Assembly (NCBI RefSeq): GCF_003853415.1
Contig: NZ_QTPP01000002.1
Span: forward strand, 124,001 to 188,000
Source: Burkholderia sp. Bp9142
GTDB lineage: Bacteria; Pseudomonadota; Gammaproteobacteria; Burkholderiales; Burkholderiaceae
DNA length: 64,000 nucleotides
Direction of reading: 5' to 3'
The position numbers and the translations under genes were made by a program. Below the pieces are notes generated by a model, which saw nothing but the letters and a program-made list of their open reading frames with translations, was not told where the DNA came from and did no database searches. This document shows positions 19,094 to 27,539 of the stretch, piece by piece; within the stretch, counting starts at the first letter, position 1, and each line of letters starts with the position of its first letter.

Positions 19094-19250
19094 GGTCGGT
19101 CGGGGCGCGTAAGGATGGGTATGGCCGATAAGTTAGCAGGAACCGCCGCGCCGGTCTCAGGCCGGGCTTGAGGCCCCGTTCGCCGGTTCCGCATTTTCGG
19201 GGCGGGATCGATGCCGGATCATGACCGCATATCAACCGGGGGAGACTGTC

Positions 19251-19361
19251 ATGCGGGTCGATTCGTCATGGGGCGTGTCGTTCAAGATTGCGTTGCACCT
19301 GCTGTTCCTGTGCATCGGCGTCGCGTGGGCCTGCGCGGAGCTGGTCGACTGGCTGCGTTGA
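19251..19361 (+). CDS. 36-residue single-span membrane peptide
   Basis: A short ORF coding for 36 residues. ATG at 19251 is preceded at 6 nt by GGGGGAG, one of the best ribosome binding sites in the window. The peptide starts MRVDSSWGVSFKIALHLLF and continues with a hydrophobic run (about residues 12-27) and an acidic/aromatic tail ELVDWLR. This is the layout of a single-pass inner-membrane small protein. It is divergent from the LysR gene at 18200 and upstream of the LysM lipoprotein. I do not recognise a named family. Function is unknown; small membrane peptides of this type often tune transporters or envelope sensors. Confidence 0.6.
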   Translation: MRVDSSWGVSFKIALHLLFLCIGVAWACAELVDWLR

Positions 19362-19628
19362 GCGGGCGGCCGGCGCAGGCCGGTTCGGCGGTTCGGCGCG
19401 ACCGTCTGCGCATCGAAAGCCATTCGAAATAAAGGCGCGATGCGAAATTTCTTCCGCCTCGTGCGCAAAAAACCGTCAAGTTTTTCCGAGTTCGACCGTA
19501 TTACCGGTAACAAGCGTCTGCCCGCGTCCGGTTCGTGATCGTTTGTCATCATTGTTTGCATCCGGTTACACGTCAGCCGTTCCATTTTTGAGATGCTTGA
19601 AAGATTGTCAAACCGGAGTCGATCGTCC

Positions 19629-20468
19629 ATGAAACAGCGCGAGATTTGCCGCAAGTCGGCTTGGCTGTCTGGCCTGGCCGCCGTGCTCGTCATGGCCGGT
19701 TGTGCCAGCACGCAGTCCGTCCCGCCGAGCGACACGCTGGCGGGGTCGCCGTCGGGCCAGCCCGCCGCCGCGGCAGCGTCCATGCCCGCGCCGCCGCCGC
19801 CGGCGCCCATTCTTGTCGCGCAGAAGTACGTGGTGAAGCGCGGCGACACGCTGACGGGCATCGCGTCCGCGAACGACTGCAGCGTCGCCGACCTGCGCAC
19901 CTGGAACAAGCTCGACACGCGCGGCAAGCTGCGCATGGGGCAGGTGCTGCGCATCGTCCGGCAGCAGCCGTTGCAGGCGCGGACTGCGAACGTCGGCACG
20001 CAGGTCGCCGCGAATAATTCGGCGGGTGCCGCGCAGGCGAGCGCGTCGACGGCGAGCGACCGGCAGGTCGTGAAGGAAACCAAGCGGCATGCGGGCGCGG
20101 TATCGCTCACGTGGCCCGCGCAGGGCAAGATCGTCGATGCGTTCCGGCCGGGGCAGAACCGCGGCATCCAGATCGCCGGCCGGTCGGGCGACCCGGTCCG
20201 CGCGGCGGCCGACGGCCGCGTGATGTATGCGGGCACGGGCCTGAACGATTACGGCAGCCTGATCATCGTCCAGCACAACGCGGATTTCCTGACCGCGTAT
20301 GCGCACAACCGCAAGCTGCTCGTGAAGACCGGCGACATCGTGCGCCAGGGCGACGAGATCGCCGAGATGGGCGACCTCGACAACTCGCGGGTCGCGCTGC
20401 TGTTCGAGGTGCGGCGCGACGGCAAGCCCGTCAATCCGATGCCGTACCTGCCTTCGTCGCAAGGCTGA
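19629..20468 (+). CDS. NlpD-like LysM/LytM lipoprotein, probably catalytically inactive
   Basis: A 279-residue outer-membrane lipoprotein: lipobox VMAGC (Cys25), a Pro-rich linker, a LysM peptidoglycan-binding domain (residues 67-110, YVVKRGDTLTGIA) and a C-terminal M23/LytM domain (about 158-272). Zinc ligands of active M23 peptidases are absent: the usual H-x3-D is Asn177...Gln181 (NRGIQIA) and the final HxH is replaced by LLF (Leu258). Only His226 (AYAHN) remains. Degenerate LytM proteins such as NlpD, EnvC and ActS do not cut peptidoglycan but activate amidases, so an amidase-activator role is the best inference. It is followed by a beta-lactamase-like lipoprotein on the same strand. Confidence 0.85.
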   Translation: MKQREICRKSAWLSGLAAVLVMAGCASTQSVPPSDTLAGSPSGQPAAAAASMPAPPPPAPILVAQKYVVKRGDTLTGIASANDCSVADLRTWNKLDTRGKLRMGQVLRIVRQQPLQARTANVGTQVAANNSAGAAQASASTASDRQVVKETKRHAGAVSLTWPAQGKIVDAFRPGQNRGIQIAGRSGDPVRAAADGRVMYAGTGLNDYGSLIIVQHNADFLTAYAHNRKLLVKTGDIVRQGDEIAEMGDLDNSRVALLFEVRRDGKPVNPMPYLPSSQG

Positions 20469-20676
20469 GGCGGGCCGCGCCGCTGGAACGCGGCAGCGGT
20501 CGCTGCTACGCTAGGGTCTGTTCATGCGAGTCCTGCCGCGTGCGGGGCCGACGGACGTCTTCGGGGATGCGCGGCGCATGCCGTCGCGAGCCGGCCGTCG
20601 GCGTGAACGCGCGCGCATCGCCGATGCGCGCGTGCGTTGTTCCGTGCCACCGTTTCCGACAGACCACCACAGATCC

Positions 20677-21576
20677 ATGGAACACTCTCCGACACGCCGC
20701 TCGCTGCTGCTTGCCGCCGTCGCCGCGCCGTTCGTCGCCGCGTGCTCGTCGGCGCCCGTCGCCGACCAGGGGCGCGCCCGTGCCGCGCAGGCCGAACTCG
20801 CCGCGCTCGAAACAGCATCGAACGGCCGGCTCGGCGTCGCCGCACTCGATACGTCGAACGGCACGCGCATCGCGCATCACGCGCGCGAACGCTTCCCGCT
20901 GTGCGGCACCTATGCGGTCGCCGCCGCCGCCGCGATACTCGCGCGCGGTTCGCTCGACGCCTCGCTGCTGCCGCGCCGCATCCTGTATCGCCGCTATGAC
21001 GTCGTGGCCGGCTCGCCGGTGACGGAAAGCCATGTCGACACGGGGATGACGATCGCGCAGCTGTGCGCGGCGATGCTGCAGGCAGGCGACAAGGGCGCGG
21101 GGAACCTGGTGATGGGCGTGCTCGGCGGCCCGCAGGCCGTCACGTCGTTCGCGCACGAAAGCGGCGACTCCGCGTTCCGGCTCGACCGCTGGGAACCCGA
21201 GCTGAACCAGGTCGCGCCCGGCGACGTGCGCGATACGTCGACGCCGGTCGCGATGGTCGACCTGCTGCAGCGGCTGCTGCTCGGCGACACGCTGCGCGAA
21301 CCGCAGCGTGCGCAGCTCACCGAATGGATGACCGGCGGCGCGCGCGGCGCGGCCGGGATCGCGGCGGGCGTGCCGCCCGGCTGGCGCATCGCCGACAAGA
21401 CCGGCACCGGCGGCTACGGCACGACGACCGACGTCGCGGTGCTGTGGCCGCCGTCGCGTGCGCCGATCGTGCTGGCCGTGTCGTTTACGCAGCCGCGAGC
21501 CGACGCCGCGGCACGCGCGGACGTCGTCGCGTCGGCGGCGCGCATCGCGACGGGCGCGTTCACCGCGGCGGCCTGA
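20677..21576 (+). CDS. Class A beta-lactamase homologue lacking the catalytic serine (pseudoenzyme)
   Basis: A 299-residue protein with end-to-end similarity to Burkholderia PenA/PenB-type class A beta-lactamases: twin-arginine start (TRRSLLLAAV), lipobox VAAC (Cys23), RFPLC...T, GGPQAVT, RLDRWEPELN with the omega-loop Glu173, and KTGTGGYG (Lys241). The catalytic S-x-x-K is missing: the C-S-T-F-K block reads CGTYA (residues 76-80), so the nucleophile is Gly77 and the general-base Lys is Ala80. The SDN motif is GDK (137-139). The frame is otherwise intact, so this looks like a retained non-hydrolytic protein, perhaps a beta-lactam or peptidoglycan-fragment binder. A read error would not explain four separate changes. 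Confidence 0.85.
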   Translation: MEHSPTRRSLLLAAVAAPFVAACSSAPVADQGRARAAQAELAALETASNGRLGVAALDTSNGTRIAHHARERFPLCGTYAVAAAAAILARGSLDASLLPRRILYRRYDVVAGSPVTESHVDTGMTIAQLCAAMLQAGDKGAGNLVMGVLGGPQAVTSFAHESGDSAFRLDRWEPELNQVAPGDVRDTSTPVAMVDLLQRLLLGDTLREPQRAQLTEWMTGGARGAAGIAAGVPPGWRIADKTGTGGYGTTTDVAVLWPPSRAPIVLAVSFTQPRADAAARADVVASAARIATGAFTAAA

Positions 21577-21700
21577 GCGCTCGGCGCATCTCGCGTAAAG
21601 CCGGCGTTTGGCTTATCGTGTCGGTCAGCGCGCGCCGGTGCCGGCGCGCGGTCTTGCCGCGCCGTTCTTCGGCGCGGTCGATCCGTTTACCCGCTTCGTC

Positions 21701-22573
21701 ATGCGCCGACTTCCGCCCCTGCACGCGCTGCAGATTTTTTCGACGGTGGCCCGCCACCGCAGCTTCACGCGTGCGGCCGAGCAGCTGTGCCTCACGCAGG
21801 GCGCGGTGAGCCGGCAGATCCAGACGCTCGAGGCGCACTACGGTTTTCCATTGTTCAAGCGGCACGCAAAGGGCCTCACGCTGACGGCGGAGGGCGAGCA
21901 ATTGCTGCCGGTGGTCAACGAGAGCTTCGCGCGGATCGAGGACATCTCGATGAAGCTCACGCGGCAGCGCACCGACCTCGCGCTGAAGGTGCCGACCTGC
22001 GTGATGCGCTGGATGCTGCCGCGCATCATGCGCTTCCAGGGCGAGCATCCCGATCTCCATGTGCAGATCACGACCGCGTGGCAGCATGTCGTCGATTTCT
22101 CGACCGAGCCGTTCGATGCGGCGGTCGTCTACGGCACGTCACCGGGCGCGGGCGTGTTCGCGCTGCCGCTGTTCGACGAGCGGTTGACGCCGGTATGCGC
22201 ACCCGAGTTGCGGCAGGCCGCGCCGCTCGATGCGGTCGGCGATCTCGCGCGCCACACGCTGCTGCATCCGACGCGCGACCATCGCGACTGGCGCGCGTGG
22301 CTCGATCATGCGGGCGAGCGCACCGTCGACGCGGAGCGCGGGCCTACCTTCGACACGCTCGATCTCGCGACGAACGCGGCGATGCAGGGTTTCGGCGTCG
22401 CGATCGGCGACGTGACGCTCGTCGACGACGACGTCAGCGCGCGCCGGCTCGAACGGCCGTTCGACATCGTGCTCGAGACGGGCGCCCGTTATTTCTTCGT
22501 CTATCCCGAGAACATCGGCAGCCAGCAGAAGATCCGCGCGTTCAGCGACTGGATCGCCAGCCATCGCGACTGA
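21701..22573 (+). CDS. LysR-family regulator, GcvA/AmpR-like clade
   Basis: A 290-residue regulator beginning LPPLHALQIFSTVARHRSFTRAAEQL with the HTH LTQGAVSRQIQTLE, typical of the GcvA/AmpR/PenR branch. The ATG at 21701 matches the family start; earlier in-frame codons lack similarity. Regulators of this branch control beta-lactamase genes in Burkholderia and relatives, usually from a divergent position. Here the gene lies 124 bp downstream in the same orientation as the serine-less beta-lactamase homologue. Whether it senses cell-wall fragments is inference. Confidence 0.8.
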   Translation: MRRLPPLHALQIFSTVARHRSFTRAAEQLCLTQGAVSRQIQTLEAHYGFPLFKRHAKGLTLTAEGEQLLPVVNESFARIEDISMKLTRQRTDLALKVPTCVMRWMLPRIMRFQGEHPDLHVQITTAWQHVVDFSTEPFDAAVVYGTSPGAGVFALPLFDERLTPVCAPELRQAAPLDAVGDLARHTLLHPTRDHRDWRAWLDHAGERTVDAERGPTFDTLDLATNAAMQGFGVAIGDVTLVDDDVSARRLERPFDIVLETGARYFFVYPENIGSQQKIRAFSDWIASHRD

Positions 22574-22598
22574 CGCGCGACAGCGCCGGCAACACGTC

Positions 22599-22934
22599 TT
22601 ACTGGTAGGTCACGACAGCGATCATCGGTGCACGCGCGTTGCCCGGACGGTCAGGTAAAACGATTGCGCGCGAGGCCTGCGTAAAGCGGGCGGTCTTGAT
22701 CGTGCGCAGGCTGGCCGCGTCGACGAACGCGACTTGCCCGCTCGCCGGGCGCGGGCAGTCGGGGCGCACGTGCGCATGCACGGTGTCGGCCGTATCGAGC
22801 GCGAACGAGCACGGCGGCTCGACGATCATGCCGGTGAAGTGGATGATGCCGGACGTGCCGGCGGCAAATGACGAGGACGAGGCCAGAAGCGAGGCAGCCA
22901 GGGCAAACGAGGCGGCAAACAGGCGATGCTTCAT
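22599..22934 (-). CDS. Miniature type 1 pilin-like secreted protein
   Basis: A 111-residue protein with a signal peptide (1-24, cleavage near SFAA). The mature part starts with GTSGIIHFTGMIVEPPCSF and ends VVTYQ, which copies the first strand with its cysteine and the last strand with penultimate Tyr of type 1 fimbrial subunits. It is far shorter than a normal pilin (about 160 mature residues). It has two cysteines (PPCSF and PDCP), enough for one disulphide. It lies downstream of the chaperone-usher operon beyond GlsB, same strand. It may be a minor subunit, an assembly terminator or a relic; the function is unproven. Confidence 0.6.
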   Translation of the reverse strand: MKHRLFAASFALAASLLASSSSFAAGTSGIIHFTGMIVEPPCSFALDTADTVHAHVRPDCPRPASGQVAFVDAASLRTIKTARFTQASRAIVLPDRPGNARAPMIAVVTYQ

Positions 22935-23309
22935 GACAGGCTCCAGAGAGGACGCGCGTCGCAGCGGGGCCGCTTGAATGGCAGTCCGTCAACGCTGCGA
23001 TGCTGTATGCGTAAACGGCAGATCCGTCGAGTCCCTTGAATCGAAAATCATAAATATGGGATATAAGAAAATAACGCGGCTTTTCCAGAATCAATGTATG
23101 CCGTATTTTCGAGATAGCAAGTCAGGGTAATGCCGGTGTGGTACGTGCAACGGGCGGGCGGTCGTCCGGCGCCAGTCGTTCCCGAGGTCGTTGTGAGGTC
23201 AACGAATTGACGCGCCGCTGAGGCGGTGCGCGGGCGAAGGGCGGTGCGCCAAAGAAAACGGCCGCTCAGTGACGAGCGGCCGTTTGGCGTGGAGCGGTGT
23301 GGCGGCGGA
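22935..23309. other. AT-rich intergenic region upstream of the mini-pilin
   Basis: 375 bp without a gene. About 23020-23115 is strikingly AT-rich for this genome (for example ATCATAAATATGGGATATAAG), and probably holds the mini-pilin promoter on the minus strand. The right end carries the terminator of glsB. Low GC next to fimbrial genes suggests binding by an H-NS-type silencer. Confidence 0.5.
23256..23285 (-). terminator. Rho-independent terminator after glsB
   Basis: AAACGGCCGCT (23256-23266) pairs perfectly with AGCGGCCGTTT (23275-23285) around an 8-nt loop. Read on the minus strand, the stem is followed by a T-rich tail (TTTTCTTT). It lies 25 bp past the glsB stop. Confidence 0.8.
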
Positions 23310-23564
23310 TCAGCCCGCGCGCTTGCGCACCGCGCCGACGATCACGAGCAGCACGATCGCGCCGATGATCGACGCGATCCAGCCCGCGCCCTGGCCGGGC
23401 GAGTACCAGCCGGCCGCGCGGCCGACGTAGCCCGCGACCAGCGAGCCGACGACGCCGAGCACGACGGTCATCAGGATGCCCATCTTGTCGTCGCCGGGCT
23501 TGAGTGCACGGGCGAGGAGGCCGACGATGAGCCCGACGACCAGGGTTTCGATGAATTGCAGCAT
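23310..23564 (-). CDS. GlsB/YeaQ/YmgE-family small membrane protein
   Basis: An 84-residue inner-membrane protein of the transglycosylase-associated (GlsB/YeaQ/YmgE) family. It has three hydrophobic segments rich in Gly, with the conserved ARALKPGDDKMGILMTVVLG stretch, the VGSLVAGYVGR helix and a basic tail RKRAG. Family members are induced by general stress and acid, and their biochemical role is not established. It has its own terminator and lies between the mini-pilin and fimbrial operon, on the same strand. Confidence 0.85.
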   Translation of the reverse strand: MLQFIETLVVGLIVGLLARALKPGDDKMGILMTVVLGVVGSLVAGYVGRAAGWYSPGQGAGWIASIIGAIVLLVIVGAVRKRAG

Positions 23565-23723
23565 GAACGCCTCCCTATTGCTGTTGAGCTGTTGACGAAA
23601 GGAAATGGACTCGTGCGGCGCGCCGGGGTTCCCTGCGGCGGCAAACCGGCGCGCGGCGTGCCGAGTATCGCACGCCGCCGCGTCACGTGGCGCAGGTCGC
23701 TGCGGGGCGCGCGCCGCCGTCGT

Positions 23724-24722
23724 TCATTGATAGTCGAGCAGAACCTGCGCCGCGGCATGAACGGAGCCGCCGCCGACTTTCGCGTCCGTTTGCAGGTAGG
23801 ACGCGCGGAGCCGAATCGAAGGCGATCCGCCGGTGGCCTGGTTGTAGTTCGTCACGGTGTGCGATTTTCGCAGCACCAGCGGCTGGCCCGTCGTGGCATC
23901 GGCGATATGGATGCCGACGCCGGTGGCCTTGGCATCCGGGCGCAGTTGCATCCCGCCGGGCGTGCCGGCTACCACGTCGTCCAGCGGCGTCAGTTGATAG
24001 CCGATCCGGTTGTAACCGGCCGGACAGTTGTTCAACTGCACCTGAAAATCCGTCGCGCCGGCGGTCGAACCGACGCCGTTGAACTCGCGATGCTGCACGG
24101 GCGGCAGCGTGACGGTCTGATCGGGAATCGAGCACGTTCCGTTGATGAAGCTGACCTTGGCGGCCAGGTTGACCGGGTTCGACCCGCCGAGGAGGCCGGA
24201 CTTGTAGTAGATCGTGTAATAGGCGCTGGCCAAGCCCGAATTGAGCGACCCGTCCTGCGGCGGCCGGCTGTCGCGAAACAGCATGATTTCGAGCGTGTTG
24301 CGCAGTGTCGTCTTCGTCGACGCGACGGCGACGTTACCGTCGACGATCATGCGTGTCGACAGGCCGGACACGTTGGTTTCCAGGTCGGGGCCGTCGGACA
24401 CCCACACGCTTCCTTTGGGATACATCGCGATGCTCGTGATCTCGCAGGTGCTCTTGCCGCAAACGTCCTGCGGTGTGAAGTAATGACGCGCGACGACGGT
24501 GCCGGGCGTGGCGTTCCCGGGGCTGGCAACGGTTGCCTGTCCGAACGCATAGAGTGCGGCCGCGTCGGTCGAGAATGCGACGCATGCGAGCAGAAGCGAC
24601 CAAGGGACCGCAATCTGGCGAAACGGGTGGCGAGCAACGCAGCCACGTGCGTCGCGCGTGCGCGCCATGACTGCCGGGATCGTGAGTCGGGTCAATACGG
24701 ACGATTGGCGAAAGTGGGACAT
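23724..24722 (-). CDS. Fimbrial tip adhesin-like subunit
   Basis: A 332-residue two-domain fimbrial protein. A signal segment ends near STDAAA (about residue 55 from the ATG used; the true start may be later than the first codon). The N-terminal part is a putative receptor-binding domain. The C-terminal part, from VSFINGTCSIPDQTVTLPPV, is a pilin domain with the paired cysteines (C-S-I-P and NNCPAGY) and the final LLDYQ strand used for donor-strand exchange. It is the last gene of the operon, 9 bp after the usher, as usual for FimH-like tip adhesins. The ligand is unknown. Confidence 0.8.
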   Translation of the reverse strand: MSHFRQSSVLTRLTIPAVMARTRDARGCVARHPFRQIAVPWSLLLACVAFSTDAAALYAFGQATVASPGNATPGTVVARHYFTPQDVCGKSTCEITSIAMYPKGSVWVSDGPDLETNVSGLSTRMIVDGNVAVASTKTTLRNTLEIMLFRDSRPPQDGSLNSGLASAYYTIYYKSGLLGGSNPVNLAAKVSFINGTCSIPDQTVTLPPVQHREFNGVGSTAGATDFQVQLNNCPAGYNRIGYQLTPLDDVVAGTPGGMQLRPDAKATGVGIHIADATTGQPLVLRKSHTVTNYNQATGGSPSIRLRASYLQTDAKVGGGSVHAAAQVLLDYQ

Positions 24723-24731
24723 AGGGATTCC

Positions 24732-27329
24732 TTACTGAATGTCGGCGGTCGTCGAATCGGGCCGGCAAATGCTCTGCACGGTCTGAATGCCCGGCGCTTG
24801 CCGGCGGTGTTCCGCGACGGGCAGGTCGTACGCGATCCGGCAGATCGAGCCGGAATCGGCGCCCCACCGCACGGTCAGCGAGCCGCTGTCGTTGAGCCCG
24901 CGCGTGAAGATCTTGCTCGCCTGGCCGACGACGCCGACTTCCTTGCCGGTCTCGTCGTGCACGGCGGCGCCGAATGGCAGCGGCGTGCCGTCGGCCTGGC
25001 GCGCCTGAACGAGCGCCGCGCGGCCGGTGGCGGTCGCAAAGCGGATCAGCGGCACCGCGCCGGCGCGCGGTGCGATCTGCCGGCTGGTTTCCTTCAGATC
25101 GACATCCATCGAGATGCCCTTCGGATCGAGCGCGACCGTATTGAGGCTGTATGGCGTCAGGTACGGCACGACCGCGTAGCCGCTGCCATCGACCTTGACG
25201 CCGGACGCGTTCGTGATGCGCGCGCCGGCCGCGCCCGGCGCCTCGACGATCGCGAACGTCTCGGATACCGGCTGCGAGAACGTGATGCCGCCGCGGTGCG
25301 CGACCAGCGCGCCGCGCACGCCGAGCGAGCCTTGCTGGAACTCCGTGCCCGCGCCCGCGCTGGCGCTGACTTCCGCCAGGCGCGTGCGGTACGTGACGTT
25401 GGCGCTGCCGTCCGTGGACGAATTCGGTCCGGACGCGTGGTTCGCGCTGACGCTGTACGACAGCGCATGGTCTTCGCCGAGCGATCCGGACAGCGTCGAC
25501 TGCAAGCGGGTGCGGCCGAGCGTATCGCGCGACACGTTGCCCGAGACGGTCATCGGGCGCTCTCGGCCGAACGGAATCGTGACGCTGGCGTAGTAGAGCG
25601 TGCTCATGTCGCCGCCGGCATTGCGCTGCCGCGTGGCCGTCAGGCTGTAGGACACGTTGCGGAACTGGTTCGTATAGCCGACCGAGTAGTTGACGTCCGA
25701 GCCGGGGCGGTTCCAGTAGTTGACGGCGGACGCCGTGGCGTTGATGCGCCCGCCGGTCGCGCCGAGGCGCTGCGTCAACGCCAGCGATGCGCGATGGCGC
25801 TGACGCCAGAGCGACTGGGTCGAGCGACCGTCGCGCGCGGCATCGCGCGCCTGCATCGCGTCGTCGAGGCCGAAATAGCCGTCCGTCGAATAACGATATG
25901 CGGCGAGCGCGATGTCGGTGCCGGTCGTTTCGACCGACTTCGCATAGCTGACGCGCACGCTCGAACCGCTGTAGCGCTTCGCGCCCGGGATTGCGGTCAG
26001 CGCATGCGTGACGTCCGCGCCGAACGCGCCGAACGTCGTGTTGAACGCACCGCCCAGCATCGCCGACGCGTAGCCGCCGGCGAGCGTGACGCCGCCATAG
26101 GCCGTCAGCAGGTTGGTCAGGCCCCGCTGGTACGTGGCCTGCGTGAACAGCGGCTGGCTCGAGCCGTGAGGATTGCGCAGCGTGCCGGCGACGAAGCTGT
26201 AGCGGCCGATGCCTGGCCGCAGCGACATCGGCACGGCGGCGTAGGGCACCGAGAACGAGTGCACGGAGCCGTCGGCTTCGGTAACCGATACCTGCAGGTC
26301 GCCGCCATATCCGGTCGGGTACAGGTCGTCGATTTCGAAATTGCCGGGCGCGACCGTCGTCTCGTAGATCGTCACGTCGTTCTGGCGGATCGTTACCTTC
26401 GCGTTGCTGTTCGCGATGCCGCGCACCACCGGCGCATAGCCGCGCAGCGAGTCGGGCAGCATCCGGTCGTCGGTCGACAGGCGCACGCCGCGGAATTGCG
26501 TCGAGTCGAACAGCTCGCCCGACGTGTAGCTTTCGCCGATCACGAGTTGCGACGACAGCGACGGCAGGTCGCGCTGCAGATAGGTCGCGAGGCCCTGGTA
26601 CCGGCTCTCGCCGCGCGACGACCATGAATAGGACCCTTCGTGGCGAAAGCGCCAGGTGCCGATATTCACGCCGCCGTTCAGGCCGAGATAGCCTCGCGTT
26701 TGCGCGGTGTGGCCGCTGGCCTTCGACGTATAGAGGTTGAAGTTGTAGCCGAGCAGGCCGACGGTTTCGCCTGAAGTCCATTGATCGGGGCTCACGTAGC
26801 CGCGTGCCTTGCGCGCGAGCGACGCCTGCGGGATCGACAGCCGCAGCGTCTGTCGCGTAAAGTCGAATGCCGTACTGGCGCCCGGCACGACTTCGTCGAG
26901 TCGCAGGCAGGCGTCGTCGCCGGCAAGTCGCGCGACGACGTCCGGCGCGAGCTTGCCGAAATCGACGCCGACGCGCTCGAGCAGCGTGCGGTCGAAGCAT
27001 GGACGTGCGTCGCCCGAATCCGGCGCGGCCACGAAGCGCACGTCGTAGCGGCCGATCCAGTCGGGACCGACATGCACGTCGGCGGTATACACGCCGGGGG
27101 CCGTCATGTTGCGCCGGGCGAAGCGCGACACGTCGAAATCCCTGCCCAGGCGGTTCTGCATGAATGCGCCGTCGAACTCGACTTGCGCGAGCGTGCTTTC
27201 CGCGGCGGCCGGTGTCGTCGCGCGGCCATCGGCGGACCACGCGGCGACGCAGGCCGCCACCAGCAGATGGATCGGCTTGACGCGTGGCATGTCGGCCGCA
27301 CCGCGGCGCGGCAGTCGAGTCGGGGTCAT
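24732..27329 (-). CDS. Fimbrial outer-membrane usher protein
   Basis: An 865-residue FimD/PapC-type usher. After the signal peptide come the N-terminal periplasmic domain (VEFDGAFMQNRLGRDFDVSRF), a 24-strand barrel with plug, and C-terminal domains rich in conserved usher motifs (YVVPYLTPY-like segment, near residues 680-700, then KEVGVVGQASKIF). It accepts chaperone-subunit complexes and polymerises them through the outer membrane. The second ATG (MPRVKP, 27290) may be the real start because it begins the signal peptide. It sits between chaperone and adhesin genes. Confidence 0.9.
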   Translation of the reverse strand: MTPTRLPRRGAADMPRVKPIHLLVAACVAAWSADGRATTPAAAESTLAQVEFDGAFMQNRLGRDFDVSRFARRNMTAPGVYTADVHVGPDWIGRYDVRFVAAPDSGDARPCFDRTLLERVGVDFGKLAPDVVARLAGDDACLRLDEVVPGASTAFDFTRQTLRLSIPQASLARKARGYVSPDQWTSGETVGLLGYNFNLYTSKASGHTAQTRGYLGLNGGVNIGTWRFRHEGSYSWSSRGESRYQGLATYLQRDLPSLSSQLVIGESYTSGELFDSTQFRGVRLSTDDRMLPDSLRGYAPVVRGIANSNAKVTIRQNDVTIYETTVAPGNFEIDDLYPTGYGGDLQVSVTEADGSVHSFSVPYAAVPMSLRPGIGRYSFVAGTLRNPHGSSQPLFTQATYQRGLTNLLTAYGGVTLAGGYASAMLGGAFNTTFGAFGADVTHALTAIPGAKRYSGSSVRVSYAKSVETTGTDIALAAYRYSTDGYFGLDDAMQARDAARDGRSTQSLWRQRHRASLALTQRLGATGGRINATASAVNYWNRPGSDVNYSVGYTNQFRNVSYSLTATRQRNAGGDMSTLYYASVTIPFGRERPMTVSGNVSRDTLGRTRLQSTLSGSLGEDHALSYSVSANHASGPNSSTDGSANVTYRTRLAEVSASAGAGTEFQQGSLGVRGALVAHRGGITFSQPVSETFAIVEAPGAAGARITNASGVKVDGSGYAVVPYLTPYSLNTVALDPKGISMDVDLKETSRQIAPRAGAVPLIRFATATGRAALVQARQADGTPLPFGAAVHDETGKEVGVVGQASKIFTRGLNDSGSLTVRWGADSGSICRIAYDLPVAEHRRQAPGIQTVQSICRPDSTTADIQ

Positions 27330-27539
27330 GCTCAGTACTCCACAAGGTTTCGGATCGAGCGGGCGCGTTCGACGGGGTGCAGGCGCACGGGCGTGCGCGT
27401 TGTGCGGTGCGGCGCTGCGGCGGCGAATGGTCAGTCCGGGATGTCCGTGCCGGTCGTCGGGACGGCCAAACGACGGTGGACGAAAAGAGGTGAAGCGGCC
27501 GGCACGCGCCGTTGATGCGCGTTGACGGCCTCGATCGCG

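Noticed and set aside
23226-26627. Open frame of 1133 codons on the plus strand opposite the fimbrial adhesin and usher
   Set aside because: It is rich in Arg, Ala and Val with no domain, and lies antisense to a clearly conserved usher. In GC-rich DNA such shadow frames stay open.
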